A DNA stretch of 64,000 nucleotides from Clostridiaceae bacterium Marseille-Q4143 (GCA_018228645.1 CP073693.1:992001-1056000), one strand, 5' to 3'; counted from the stretch's first letter, positions 27,601-34,680 are shown. Numbers and translations are program-made. The notes: generated by a model not told the origin, from the sequence alone.

Positions 27601-28524
27601 GTAGAAGCGGCCAACAGCGAATATGAGAAGTTACAGCAGGATATTTTGACAGCCAGAACATGGCTGGATAAGGAGAAGCAGCTCCCGGTAGCGAGACAGC
27701 AGAAAGAGGCGGCCAGCCTGCGAGTTCTTGAATTGAGTGGAGAGATTGAAGAACTCGAAAAAGAACTCGAAGAAACCCGTACAGAGCTTGCAGAGGAGCA
27801 GAGCAAGACCGTAGGCACGGCAGAGCTGCAGGCGCAGGTAGAAGCAGCAGAGGCGAAAATCAAGGCTATGCAGGACGCAGCGCAGGCGGCCACTCTGAAA
27901 CTCGGAGGTTTGAAGAAACAGGCGGAGGAGCTGACAGAGAAATTGAAACAGGCGGCAGAACTGCAGAACCGTGTAAACGTACTCGGAGGCAAGGCAGCCG
28001 GATATGAGGAATTGAAAAAGGCGTTCTCGCAGGACGGCATTCCTCACAACATTATCCGCAGCATTATCCCGGTATTTGAGGCCACGGCAACGAATATCCT
28101 CGGCCAGATGTCACAGGGCCGCATGAGCGTTGAGTTCGTGACTGAAAAGGTTTTGAAATCCAACAGCAAGAAAGAGGTAACAACCCTCGACATCATCATC
28201 AATGACGTAGACACCGGGCGACTTCCTTACATGAGCAGAAGCGGAGGCGAGAGGGTAAAAGCAGCATTGTCCGTTATCCTCGCTCTTTCGGAGATTAAGA
28301 GCAGCAAGGCAGGCGTACAGCTTGGGTTCCTGTTCATCGACGAGCCGCCATTCCTCGACGCTCCGGGCGTACAGGCATATTGCGACGCACTGGAAGCAAT
28401 TCAGAACAGATACAGCAATCTCAAGGTCATGGCAATCACCCATGACCCGGCTATGAAGTCGAGATTTCCGCAGAGCGTCGATGTAGTAAAGACGGCAGAG
28501 GGCAGCAAAGTAATTTATGAGTAG
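24661..28524 (+). CDS. SbcD-SbcC (Mre11-Rad50-like) single-chain nuclease-ATPase
   Basis: A 1287-residue fusion of two proteins normally encoded separately. Residues 1-340 are a calcineurin-like nuclease with all metal motifs: HTGDLHIG (Asp10, His12), AGDIFH, PNHD, VSHYT and CFGHIH. Residues from about 430 are an SMC-type ATPase: Walker A GSNGVGKSS near 450, a coiled coil (about 560-1110), the signature SRSGGERV near 1190 and Walker B FLFIDEPP near 1223. Mid-coil, where Rad50 carries CXXC, it has GCPDVEKASC near residue 852, a CX7C variant. Mre11-Rad50 complexes process DNA ends and hairpins. The start overlaps the previous stop by one base, so it is coupled to the annealing-type protein. Confidence 0.9.
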   Translation: MTIRILHTGDLHIGNFPGPEENGENVRFKDICKCLDALVEGAKEQKPDIAVIAGDIFHQARVWSDRGLKEQQTAVRFLRELERICPVVVMRGTPNHDSEEQFKTLDSTFYGDDSVHIITEPDVGTYHSYDGKAVQIACLPGFDRGFYRAKHPGLSKEEENEAFTQSIADLIVGLKAQCEAGSPTVLVSHYTITGCNMESGQTAFFSQFEPVVYPDTLQAADFDLVCFGHIHRPQQLDGCKNTFYCGAISALNFNDEGQERGYWLHDVEDDGTVHSTFKQLPTRQYKTIRLKDEDVAEIINADRAEDKFPFPVPDVKGDIVRVLYDCTDEHNKAFNHTVYEAALYNVGGAFWVQEITPQKISITVDKKSMDADGTPESNLAEYLAEKEFTPERLGEVIELARPIIAEATEKATTERHTGLFVPVEIEVKNYRNYREETFSFEDIRFCTINGSNGVGKSSLFMDAMADALFEETREGELTGWICNDPDARSGAIKFTFKLGESLYRVTRTRQKSGKATLNISEFVEDEWVDRSKEKFKDTQQEIINIIGMDSLTLKACALIMQDQYGLFLQADKEARMNILGNILGLGIYAGMEELAADKATETNRQIRQLQDKTDVILSGLPDRAELEAQIAAEEETKATYEQTAAVKATEIDGLKVKLNTQLEAAGRVIKLNGKITTLGTQKATKEAAKTSQVGIVTAADTILAKEEEITAGVAAYNGLLEKEKELIKGKATYDNLTQRKKQLESAIDLAEKSAKELSQKKAAITLVKIGPLEAAISRAAELEEKHQQYESTAGKIAELEKGLPEYTEQRQAVLDAEAELERLEADYEKAKEKLSYRITTLKGKVELLDNSGCPDVEKASCKFLADALEAKKVLPEAETALTSLETEYAANRQSLSDTLRQAEAVFSDKLHLPEEIEALRGDLRVLEAAEKEYSGLETQRNELKLMQERSEELAKAQASAEETATKGKAELEKVTAELEAVEAANSEYEKLQQDILTARTWLDKEKQLPVARQQKEAASLRVLELSGEIEELEKELEETRTELAEEQSKTVGTAELQAQVEAAEAKIKAMQDAAQAATLKLGGLKKQAEELTEKLKQAAELQNRVNVLGGKAAGYEELKKAFSQDGIPHNIIRSIIPVFEATATNILGQMSQGRMSVEFVTEKVLKSNSKKEVTTLDIIINDVDTGRLPYMSRSGGERVKAALSVILALSEIKSSKAGVQLGFLFIDEPPFLDAPGVQAYCDALEAIQNRYSNLKVMAITHDPAMKSRFPQSVDVVKTAEGSKVIYE

Positions 28525-28533
28525 AAAACAGCA

Positions 28534-28559
28534 TTTCCGGGGAGTTTTCTCCCCGGAAA
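28534..28559 (+). other. Perfect 11-bp hairpin between SbcD-SbcC and initiator genes
   Basis: TTTCCGGGGAG and its complement enclose a TTTT loop. No T run follows on either strand, so it is not a standard terminator. It might protect or process the transcript, or be a protein site. Confidence 0.6.
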
Positions 28560-28582
28560 AACCCGAAAAGGAGGTGTAATCG

Positions 28583-29425
28583 TTGGGACGACCACGAAAA
28601 CAGACGGTAGACTACTTTCCGCATTTTGTAGGAGCCGACAGCAAGACCAAATTCATATTGGAGAATAAGTGGGGGAACGACGGCTATGCTTTTTGGTTCA
28701 AGTTATTAGAGCTTCTTGGCCGCAGCGACGGCCATTGTTACGACTGTTCGGTGAGCGCAAACAAGATGTACCTCGTTTCGCTGGCAAGGGTAAGCGAGGA
28801 GACGGCGGACGACATTTTAGAGACGCTTGCGGAGCTTGGAAAGATTGACAAGGAATTATGGGACACACACAAGCTCATTTGGTGTCAGAGACTTGTTGAC
28901 AACCTGCAGCAGGTTTACGCAAAGAGAACAGTACAGATACCATGCAAGCCGTTCACGGAACCGGCAGAGCCGACACCTGCACCAGCAGAGCTGCCTCAGA
29001 AGAAAGAGGAGCCAGAGCCGGAGGCAGAGGAAAAGCCGAAAAAGAGAGGCAGACCCACAAAGCGAAAGTCCATTCTCAAGGTAAAGCAGCAGGAGTTGTT
29101 TGAAAAATTCTATGCGGCATACCCGAAAAAACAGGACAGAGCCTCGGCAGAAAAGGCATGGGCGAAGATTGAGCCGGAGCCGGACGAGGCCATGACAGAG
29201 AAAATTATACAGGCGGTTGAGCTGTCAAAGAAATATGATAACCGTTTCAGAGAGAGACAGTACACGCCATTACCGGCCTCGTGGCTGAATGCTAAAGGCT
29301 ATTTGAACGAATTTGCACAGGAGGGAGGAAACGGCTATGGAGCTTACCAGAATAGGAGAAGCAGCGGGCCAGCGACAGACCCCGGAGGATTTACGCCGTC
29401 GGGAGGATTCAAAGGCAGTGAGTAA
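28583..29425 (+). CDS. Phage replication initiator (DUF4373/Lin1244-type N terminus)
   Basis: A 280-residue protein. Residues 1-110 form the DUF4373-like winged-helix domain (DYFPHFVGADSKTKFILENKWGNDGYAFWFKLLELLGRSDGHCYDCS). Then come a Pro/Glu-rich linker, an AT-hook-like basic segment (KKRGRPTKRK) and a C-terminal domain (FEKFYAAYPKKQDRASAEKAWAKI) common in phage DnaD/replication proteins. It probably binds the phage origin and recruits the next protein. The TTG start has AGGAGG eight bases upstream; there is no earlier in-frame ATG. Confidence 0.75.
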   Translation: MGRPRKQTVDYFPHFVGADSKTKFILENKWGNDGYAFWFKLLELLGRSDGHCYDCSVSANKMYLVSLARVSEETADDILETLAELGKIDKELWDTHKLIWCQRLVDNLQQVYAKRTVQIPCKPFTEPAEPTPAPAELPQKKEEPEPEAEEKPKKRGRPTKRKSILKVKQQELFEKFYAAYPKKQDRASAEKAWAKIEPEPDEAMTEKIIQAVELSKKYDNRFRERQYTPLPASWLNAKGYLNEFAQEGGNGYGAYQNRRSSGPATDPGGFTPSGGFKGSE

Positions 29426-30281
29426 CATGGTTACGCCGCAGGAAGCGAAAGAGAGAGGCATTCAGTGGCGTGTAGCACCGCCGGAGCCGCAGGTATGCCA
29501 GTTTTGCGGCCAGCCGATACAGCCGCAGGGCATTGTGTTGCAGAACATGGTTTTCCTTTGGAGACCGAATGTGCGCTGCACCTGCGAAAAGGCGGTTGCC
29601 TACTGGCAGGAATATGACCGCAAACAGGCGGAGGAGAAAGCCCGAAAAGAGGACGAGGAACGCAGGAGGGCCATGCAGAACAGGATTGACCGCCTGCTTG
29701 GAAACAGCGGTATTAAGAAGCGTTTCCAGCAGAGAACATTCCCGAACTTCCGAACCGACACACCGGGTCGCCAGAAAAATTACAGAGTTGCCAAAGAGTA
29801 TGCGGACAACTTCGCATACCACAAGGCAAAGGGTGACGGCCTCTACATAGAGGGAACCAACGGAACCGGCAAGACACATCTTGCGGCGGCGATTGCCTTA
29901 CAGCTTATCGGAGAGGGAATACCAGTAATATGCAAGACATCGAGCGACCTGCTTCTGGACGTGAAAAAGGCGTTTGACAACGAGGGAGTGACAGAGGCGC
30001 AGGTGTTGGACGCATACAAAAAGGTGGACTTGCTTATCATTGACGACCTCGGAAAAGAGCAGTGCAGCGATTGGAGTATGAGTACCCTCTACTCCATTCT
30101 GAATGACCGCTACGAGGACATGAAGCCGACAATTGTAACGACCAATTACAACACCGACAGTCTTATAAACGCCCTTACCCCAAAGGGATTTGATAACACA
30201 AAAATTGTGGCGATTATCAGCCGCTTGCGAGAAACCAGCACCGTAATGACTATGGCTTGGGAAGATTGCAGGGGCAAGTAA
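29337..30281 (+). CDS. DnaC-like helicase loader ATPase
   Basis: A 314-residue AAA+ protein. A four-Cys zinc segment (CQFCGQP...CTCEKA) lies near the N terminus, then a coiled region, then the ATPase with Walker A GTNGTGKTH near residue 173, Walker B LLIIDDLG near 231 and a sensor region (PTIVTTNYN). It belongs to the DnaC/DnaI-like loaders that place the replicative helicase. The ATG at 29337 has GGGAGG upstream and overlaps the initiator gene by 89 bases. No phage helicase is in this window, so the host DnaB is the likely client. Confidence 0.88.
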   Translation: MELTRIGEAAGQRQTPEDLRRREDSKAVSNMVTPQEAKERGIQWRVAPPEPQVCQFCGQPIQPQGIVLQNMVFLWRPNVRCTCEKAVAYWQEYDRKQAEEKARKEDEERRRAMQNRIDRLLGNSGIKKRFQQRTFPNFRTDTPGRQKNYRVAKEYADNFAYHKAKGDGLYIEGTNGTGKTHLAAAIALQLIGEGIPVICKTSSDLLLDVKKAFDNEGVTEAQVLDAYKKVDLLIIDDLGKEQCSDWSMSTLYSILNDRYEDMKPTIVTTNYNTDSLINALTPKGFDNTKIVAIISRLRETSTVMTMAWEDCRGK

Positions 30282-30290
30282 GGAGGACAC

Positions 30291-30482
30291 ATGGACGACG
30301 GCATATTTACGATACAGGTTCGCAAATGCAAGAGGTGTGGACGGCTGCTTACGAGTAAAGAGGCCGTCGAGCGTGGATATGGCTGCCAGTGCGCAAAGAA
30401 CGCCCGGAAAGAGGAGGAAGCGCAGAAACCGATACCGGGGCAGCGGAACATATTCGATTATTTGCAGGACGAGGAGGAATAA
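30291..30482 (+). CDS. Small zinc-finger protein (DUF6011-like)
   Basis: A 63-residue protein with CKRCGRLLTSKEAVERGYGCQCA, the pattern of DUF6011-type phage zinc fingers, and a short tail (NIFDYLQDEEE). AGGAGG precedes ATG. It lies between the helicase loader and an unknown gene. The function of the family is not known. Confidence 0.7.
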   Translation: MDDGIFTIQVRKCKRCGRLLTSKEAVERGYGCQCAKNARKEEEAQKPIPGQRNIFDYLQDEEE

Positions 30483-30484
30483 GC

Positions 30485-30826
30485 GTGGCAAGAGAAAATG
30501 AAAAAGAGAACCGGGAGGAACTATTCCGGCTCATGCAGGAGAACCCGGAGCTTCCAATAGTTCCTATGGTGGACTACGAAATTGTGGCAGACGATAGCGG
30601 ACGCTGGCTTGGCTCTTGGGGTAGCAGCTATATCGGAGAATATCTCATTGGAGAGGAACAGGTACATTTCCGTGAGGACGACGACCCCTCGGAGGTTGAC
30701 AAAGTTTTATCAGAGAGATACGGCGACGACTATTACACGGACATGACGGACGAACAGGAGGCAGAGGCATACGCAGGCTTACCGTGGATAAAGGCAATCA
30801 TCGTAAACATTGATTTGCCGGAATAG
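30485..30826 (+). CDS. Acidic phage protein of unknown function
   Basis: A 113-residue acidic protein from a GTG at 30485 with GAGGAGG upstream. The frame opens earlier (30389), but that part overlaps the zinc-finger gene. No domain is recognised. Confidence 0.6.
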   Translation: MARENEKENREELFRLMQENPELPIVPMVDYEIVADDSGRWLGSWGSSYIGEYLIGEEQVHFREDDDPSEVDKVLSERYGDDYYTDMTDEQEAEAYAGLPWIKAIIVNIDLPE

Positions 30827-30837
30827 GAGGAGCGAGC

Positions 30838-31083
30838 ATGGGATATTTGAAAGAAGTACACGGAATGACACTACTCGGCAAAACGCCGGAGGGGACTTGC
30901 CCGGAATGTGCGGTAAAGCATAGCCCGGAGCAGCCACACAATCGGGACAGTCTTGCGTATCAGTACAAATTTTATGACAAGCACGGACGCTGGCCGACAT
31001 GGGCCGACGCTATGGCACATTGCCCGGAGGAGGTTAAGAAAGTCTGGACGCAGGCGTTGAGAGAGCGAGGTGTAGAAGTGTGA
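30838..31083 (+). CDS. Small phage protein with Cys pair
   Basis: An 81-residue protein with CPECAVKH early on and a basic end (WTQALRERGVEV). TAGGAGG precedes ATG. Its stop overlaps the next start by four bases. I do not recognise it. Confidence 0.6.
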   Translation: MGYLKEVHGMTLLGKTPEGTCPECAVKHSPEQPHNRDSLAYQYKFYDKHGRWPTWADAMAHCPEEVKKVWTQALRERGVEV

Positions 31084-31403
31084 AAAAGCTGAAAAAGAAG
31101 TACATTGACGTTCTTGAAAAAATGGATTGGTCGGTAAGCAGTTATACCGATGACGGCAGGGTGGAAATCGAGACCTATTCACCGGCTGGCGAGGATTTTC
31201 TTATGTGCGTGGAGGTAGAAAACTTTCCGAGAGCTGTAGCAGAATACGCAGCCGGATTTGATATTGACGAACATATAGAAATGTGGATTGAGGCAAAGAG
31301 AAGCGGAACCAACGGCGTACCGTCAGCCCGTGAGCTTGTGCATGACGCAGAGGCTATTGACAAAATGCTTGATGAACTTGCGGACGCATTGGCAGCAGCA
31401 TAA
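31080..31403 (+). CDS. Phage protein of unknown function
   Basis: A 107-residue protein from a GTG that overlaps the previous stop. The N-terminal half looks like an alpha/beta fold (IDVLEKMDWSVSSYTDDGRVEIETYSPAGEDF) and the end is helical. It is similar to small proteins frequent in Clostridia phages, with no known role. Confidence 0.6.
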   Translation: MKKLKKKYIDVLEKMDWSVSSYTDDGRVEIETYSPAGEDFLMCVEVENFPRAVAEYAAGFDIDEHIEMWIEAKRSGTNGVPSARELVHDAEAIDKMLDELADALAAA

Positions 31404-31428
31404 AAACCAAAAATAGGAGGAAAACACA

Positions 31429-32565
31429 ATGGCAGAAATGAAAATCAGACACACGGAAACCGCAGGAGATTACAGCTCTGAGACAGTATTTGAGGGAAAA
31501 GACCTTGAATTTATCCACGAGGATTTACTCAAGACTTTGTTCGGGGCAAAGAACGTAACACCGGCCCCGGAGGGAAAGAAAGAGGTTAAGCTCGCAGCGG
31601 TTGAGACCAAGCAGCCGGGCGTAGAGGGGAACGTCGTAGCGATTTACGACAACGCCGGTATTCCCTCATTCATGTATAAATTCACCCGTGTAAGCAATAA
31701 GGAGCTGTTCGGAGGCAGCGACAGGCCTCACCCGGCATTTGTTATCGGCGGGGAGGTTTACGACGAAATTTATATTTCAGTCTACCCGAACTGCGAAATT
31801 AACGGGAAGCCGTACAGCCTGCCATATCAGAAGCCGTGGACGAACCTTACCAACGATGAAGCGTCAGAGGCTTGTTTCGGCAAGGGAGAGGGCTGGCACC
31901 TTATGACTGCAGCAGAATGGGGACTGATTGCAAATATCAGCCTCAAGAACGGAACCCTCCCGCACGGAAACACCAACGACGGCCAGCACCACGCAAACGC
32001 AACCGAAAAGGGCGTGAAGTACGACGGAGGCAACGGAAGAACCCTTACCGGCAGCGGCCCGGCTACATGGACGCACAACCACACCCTGGAGGGCGTACAC
32101 GATTTATGCGGAAACGTATGGGAAATGCTTAGAGGACTGCGTATCAAAGACGGCGTACTGTATGCAGCAAAGGACAATGACGCAGCACTCAACATCGACC
32201 TCACGCAGGAGGGAGACGACTGGCACAGAATTAAGGACGATTCCGGCAACATTGTAAAGGTATCGGTAGACGGCAGTATCAAGATTACCACATACCAGGC
32301 CATTGAGCAGGACTACACCGGGGACTGCTGGGAGGACGTAGACATCGACTGCGAGAGCGAACAGCTCAAGGAGCTTGCATTGTTCGCCGGGGAGCCGAAA
32401 GCGTACCTCTACATCGACAGCACCGACGGAGAATATTTCCCTCTTCGTGGTGGCTACTGGGGCATCGGTGCGTTTGCGGGTCTGTTCCACGCGCTCTTGA
32501 GCAACCCTCGCTCCCTTTCCTCCTGGGGCATCGGCTTCCGCTCCGCTTATTTCAAGAAACACTGA
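31429..32565 (+). CDS. C-type-lectin/FGE-fold protein with DGR-type variable region
   Basis: A 378-residue protein. After about 90 unknown residues a formylglycine-generating-enzyme-like (C-type lectin) domain begins: FVIGGEVYDEIYISVYPN, WHLMTAAEWGLIANI, GNVWEMLRGLRI. It ends in PLRGGYWGIGAFAG...SNPRSLSSWGIGFRSAYF, the layout of target proteins of diversity-generating retroelements: RGG-W start, repeated variable residues and GFRSAY end. The enzyme cysteines of true FGE are not evident, so it is probably a ligand-binding display protein. It lies among replication genes, not tail genes, and no reverse transcriptase is in the window. GGAGG precedes ATG. Confidence 0.8.
   Translation: MAEMKIRHTETAGDYSSETVFEGKDLEFIHEDLLKTLFGAKNVTPAPEGKKEVKLAAVETKQPGVEGNVVAIYDNAGIPSFMYKFTRVSNKELFGGSDRPHPAFVIGGEVYDEIYISVYPNCEINGKPYSLPYQKPWTNLTNDEASEACFGKGEGWHLMTAAEWGLIANISLKNGTLPHGNTNDGQHHANATEKGVKYDGGNGRTLTGSGPATWTHNHTLEGVHDLCGNVWEMLRGLRIKDGVLYAAKDNDAALNIDLTQEGDDWHRIKDDSGNIVKVSVDGSIKITTYQAIEQDYTGDCWEDVDIDCESEQLKELALFAGEPKAYLYIDSTDGEYFPLRGGYWGIGAFAGLFHALLSNPRSLSSWGIGFRSAYFKKH
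32443..32550 (+). repeat. Putative DGR variable repeat (VR)
   Basis: The last 36 or so codons of the lectin-fold gene. Codons at 32455, 32461, 32464, 32473, 32488, 32494, 32500, 32503, 32515, 32518, 32527 and 32530 are all of the NNY type (TAC, GGC, ATC, TTT, CAC, CTC, AGC, AAC, CTT, TCC, GGC, ATC), as expected if each came from an AAY codon of a template by adenine mutagenesis. Bases 32458-32547 contain only six adenines in 90, in a phage otherwise rich in A and G. Confidence 0.7.
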
Positions 32566-32589
32566 TAACTGCTTACTGAGCAACTGACA

Positions 32590-32609
32590 GGGGCGGCGAT
32601 AGTCGCCCC
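32590..32609 (+). other. Hairpin downstream of the variable region
   Basis: GGGGCG (32590-32595) and CGCCCC (32604-32609) form a stem with an 8-base loop, 24 bases after the stop codon. DGR variable regions of Bordetella phage type have a GC-rich hairpin just downstream that aids homing. No T run follows, so a terminator role is less likely. Confidence 0.55.
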
Positions 32610-32631
32610 ATGCAGAAAGGAGGCGGAGGAA

Positions 32632-33519
32632 ACGGCCAAACGAGGAGACATTTACTATATCAGAGGGACAGAGACGACAGGCAGCGAGCAGGGCGGAAAC
32701 AGACCGGCAGTAATCGTGAGCAACAATACCGGGAACCGCCATGCGCCGGTAGTAGAAGTCGTTTACCTCACAACAAAGAGAAAGACCACCATTCCGACGC
32801 ACGTTTACATAAATTCAGCCCGGAGGCCGTCAATAGCCCTTTGCGAGCAGATTGTAACGGTATGCAAAAGCAGGCTCAAGGAGCATATCGGGAGCGTAAC
32901 CGTGGCGGAAATGAGAAAAATTGACCGGGCTTTACAGACAAGCCTCGGAATACAGAAAACAGGAGGAGAGAATATGCAGGTAACAATCAAAACCCCACTC
33001 GGGGAAATGAGCTTCAATATGACGCAGGATAAGGCTAACGACCTTATGAAGAAAGCACTGGACTACGCAACCGGGCAGGAGGAGAAAGAAGAAACACCCG
33101 TCAGACCCGCCAGCGTACCGCAGGAGCCGCCGAAAGTTATCAAGCCAAAGGACAAGCCATGCAGCAGAGTAGAAAGTCTTTTCGGGGATTTCAGAGGCGC
33201 AAGCGTAGCACAGGAAGAAAAGGAAGAACCGGCGGAGCCGGAGGAGTACAGAGGATTTTTGCTTATCAAGTGCCAGCATTGCGGAAAAGTCAAGGGATTT
33301 TGCAGCAAAACCCCGATGTCAAAGTACACCTGCGAGTGTGGAAAGATTACGCCTTTGCATGACCTTAAAATGGCTCACTTACATTGCAAATGCGGAAGCT
33401 ACTGGAAGTACAAGACCAATATCACCGACGAAACATTTGACTACAACTGCTTGAACTGCGGAAACCCGGTAAGTATGCAGTTGAATAACCGCAGAAACAC
33501 ATACGTCACAATCGAGTAA
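32632..33519 (+). CDS. MazF/PemK-like protein, apparent ACG start, no stop before zinc-ribbon protein
   Basis: The frame from 32632 encodes a MazF-fold protein: AKRGDIYYIRG, GGNRPAVIVSNN (catalytic-type Arg), VVYLTTKRK (catalytic-type Thr), PTHVYI, CEQIVTVCKSRL and a helical end ALQTSLGIQ. No ATG, GTG or TTG lies in frame between the stop at 32566 and a GTG at 32716, which is already past the conserved start. AAAGGAGG (32616-32623) is placed eight bases before an ACG that stands exactly where ATG is expected. The frame then runs on without stop into the next gene (32974). MazF proteins cut RNA at short sites; no antitoxin is seen beside it. Either it starts weakly at ACG or it is silenced by start-codon loss. 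Confidence 0.65.
   Translation, partial: TAKRGDIYYIRGTETTGSEQGGNRPAVIVSNNTGNRHAPVVEVVYLTTKRKTTIPTHVYINSARRPSIALCEQIVTVCKSRLKEHIGSVTVAEMRKIDRALQTSLGIQKTGGENMQVTIKTPLGEMSFNMTQDKANDLMKKALDYATGQEEKEETPVRPASVPQEPPKVIKPKDKPCSRVESLFGDFRGASVAQEEKEEPAEPEEYRGFLLIKCQHCGKVKGFCSKTPMSKYTCECGKITPLHDLKMAHLHCKCGSYWKYKTNITDETFDYNCLNCGNPVSMQLNNRRNTYVTIE
32974..33519 (+). CDS. Zinc-ribbon phage protein (in frame with MazF-like ORF)
   Basis: AGGAGG seven bases before ATG 32974 shows an independent start of a 181-residue protein (MQVTIKTPLGEMSFNMTQDKANDLM...). After a charged, Pro-rich linker the C-terminal part has four CXXC-type groups: IKCQHCGKVKGFC, YTCECGKIT, LHCKCGSYW and YNCLNCGNP, a double zinc ribbon. 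Readthrough from the upstream MazF-like frame would give a 295-residue fusion. The role is unknown; zinc ribbons of this kind bind nucleic acids or proteins. Confidence 0.65.
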   Translation: MQVTIKTPLGEMSFNMTQDKANDLMKKALDYATGQEEKEETPVRPASVPQEPPKVIKPKDKPCSRVESLFGDFRGASVAQEEKEEPAEPEEYRGFLLIKCQHCGKVKGFCSKTPMSKYTCECGKITPLHDLKMAHLHCKCGSYWKYKTNITDETFDYNCLNCGNPVSMQLNNRRNTYVTIE

Positions 33520-33532
33520 GGAGGGCAGTGGA

Positions 33533-34213
33533 ATGGTATTCAGAAAGATTTGCAACGACACCAGCACCATGAGCGCAACCGAGCTGGCCCATAATTTTGT
33601 TTTCGTGAAGAACAGGGAGGCATGGTACAGGGATTTTGACAGAGAAATTTCCGTCAGAGACCTTATGAGAGAGATTTGTGCGAAACACGCAGCACCGGCG
33701 GACATAGACGAGCTTACCGACGAGGAGCTGGACGAAATTCTCTACGATAACCTGCAATTTGGCACAGACGACCTTGAGGGCGTGTTCGCATTGCTTTATA
33801 TGGCACTTTACGGAATGGCAGATGTGAGGGCGTGGCTGGAAAGATACGAGACCACGGGCCTGCCTACCACAAACCGCCCGGAGGTATTGCAGGAGTGCGT
33901 AGACACCTACGGAGCGGAGGCACAAGTAGATATGGCGGTAGAGGAAATGAGCGAGCTGACAAAGGCGTTGCTCAAGTACCGCCGCAAAGCAGCACAGGGC
34001 AGCAAAGACCTCGAAGCAGCGAGAGCGAACATTCTTGAGGAGGTAGCGGACGTTATCATCATGCTTACCCAGCTTATTATGATTTACGGAGGCAGAGACC
34101 TTGTGCAGGAGACCATAGAGAACAAAGTAGACCGACAGATAAAGAGGCTTGCAAATACCGAGGGAGAAAACGGCTCAGAAGCAGCGCAGGAGGTATTGCA
34201 GCCAGCGACATAA
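33533..34213 (+). CDS. MazG-like nucleotide pyrophosphohydrolase with extra N-terminal domain
   Basis: A 226-residue protein. The C-terminal half has the MazG/all-alpha NTP pyrophosphatase helices: QVDMAVEEMSELTKALLKYRRK (EEXXEL near residue 136) and ILEEVADVIIMLTQL (EEXAD near 168). These acids bind Mg and split nucleoside triphosphates to monophosphates. Residues 1-115 form an acidic helical domain I do not recognise. Phage MazG proteins may lower ppGpp-type alarmones or clean up nucleotides. AAGGAGG precedes the ATG. Confidence 0.78.
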   Translation: MVFRKICNDTSTMSATELAHNFVFVKNREAWYRDFDREISVRDLMREICAKHAAPADIDELTDEELDEILYDNLQFGTDDLEGVFALLYMALYGMADVRAWLERYETTGLPTTNRPEVLQECVDTYGAEAQVDMAVEEMSELTKALLKYRRKAAQGSKDLEAARANILEEVADVIIMLTQLIMIYGGRDLVQETIENKVDRQIKRLANTEGENGSEAAQEVLQPAT

Positions 34214-34225
34214 GGGAGGTGCAGC

Positions 34226-34459
34226 ATGGTAGCGATTTATATTTTGGCAGGTATCGGAGGACTTTGCTCGCTTGGGTTTGTTGGAATGGTTCTTTTATTC
34301 ATTTTTTCATCAGCACCAGACCCGGAGGAAGAAAAAGAGGAAAAGGAAAAGACGTACACCTGTGCGCTGACGAACTGCAACTGCATTTATGTTGGCGGGC
34401 AGGGAAGCTGTGACACTTGCCCGGTCAGAGAGGAGGCGGAGAAGATTGGCAACCGATAG
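34226..34459 (+). CDS. Small membrane protein with Cys-rich end
   Basis: A 77-residue protein with one N-terminal membrane helix, a Glu/Lys-rich linker and a cytoplasmic or exposed end with five Cys (CALTNCNC...CDTCPV). GGGAGGTG precedes ATG. No family recognised. Confidence 0.6.
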   Translation: MVAIYILAGIGGLCSLGFVGMVLLFIFSSAPDPEEEKEEKEKTYTCALTNCNCIYVGGQGSCDTCPVREEAEKIGNR

Positions 34460-34460
34460 A

Positions 34461-34670
34461 ATGGATAAAAATGCGGAGGGTTACGCCGACCCTACCGCCG
34501 GAGGAGCATGGAACAACATTAGAGAAAAGGAACGCCGGAGAGAAGCAGCCCGCATGGCTGTAATCAGCAACCTTATCCCGATTTTGAAGCAGACAGCAGA
34601 GTTAGCCGGGTTCGAGGTTGTGGGGCGTATCACCCTCAAGGACAAAGCAACCGGGAAAGAGTACAGATAG
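34461..34670 (+). CDS. Small phage protein
   Basis: A 69-residue basic protein starting one base after the previous stop. The end (LIPILKQTAELAGFEVVGRITLKDKATGKEYR) is alpha/beta in character and recurs in Clostridia phages. The start is uncertain: no ribosome site, probably coupled to the preceding gene. Confidence 0.55.
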   Translation: MDKNAEGYADPTAGGAWNNIREKERRREAARMAVISNLIPILKQTAELAGFEVVGRITLKDKATGKEYR

Positions 34671-34680
34671 GAGGGCCGGA

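Noticed and set aside
27336..28040. 234-codon antisense frame inside the SbcD-SbcC gene
   Set aside because: Serine- and alanine-rich shadow of the coiled-coil coding sequence; no start signal.
28534..28559. Perfect hairpin considered as a terminator
   Set aside because: No T run on either strand, and the downstream genes need transcription from upstream. Kept only as an unexplained hairpin.
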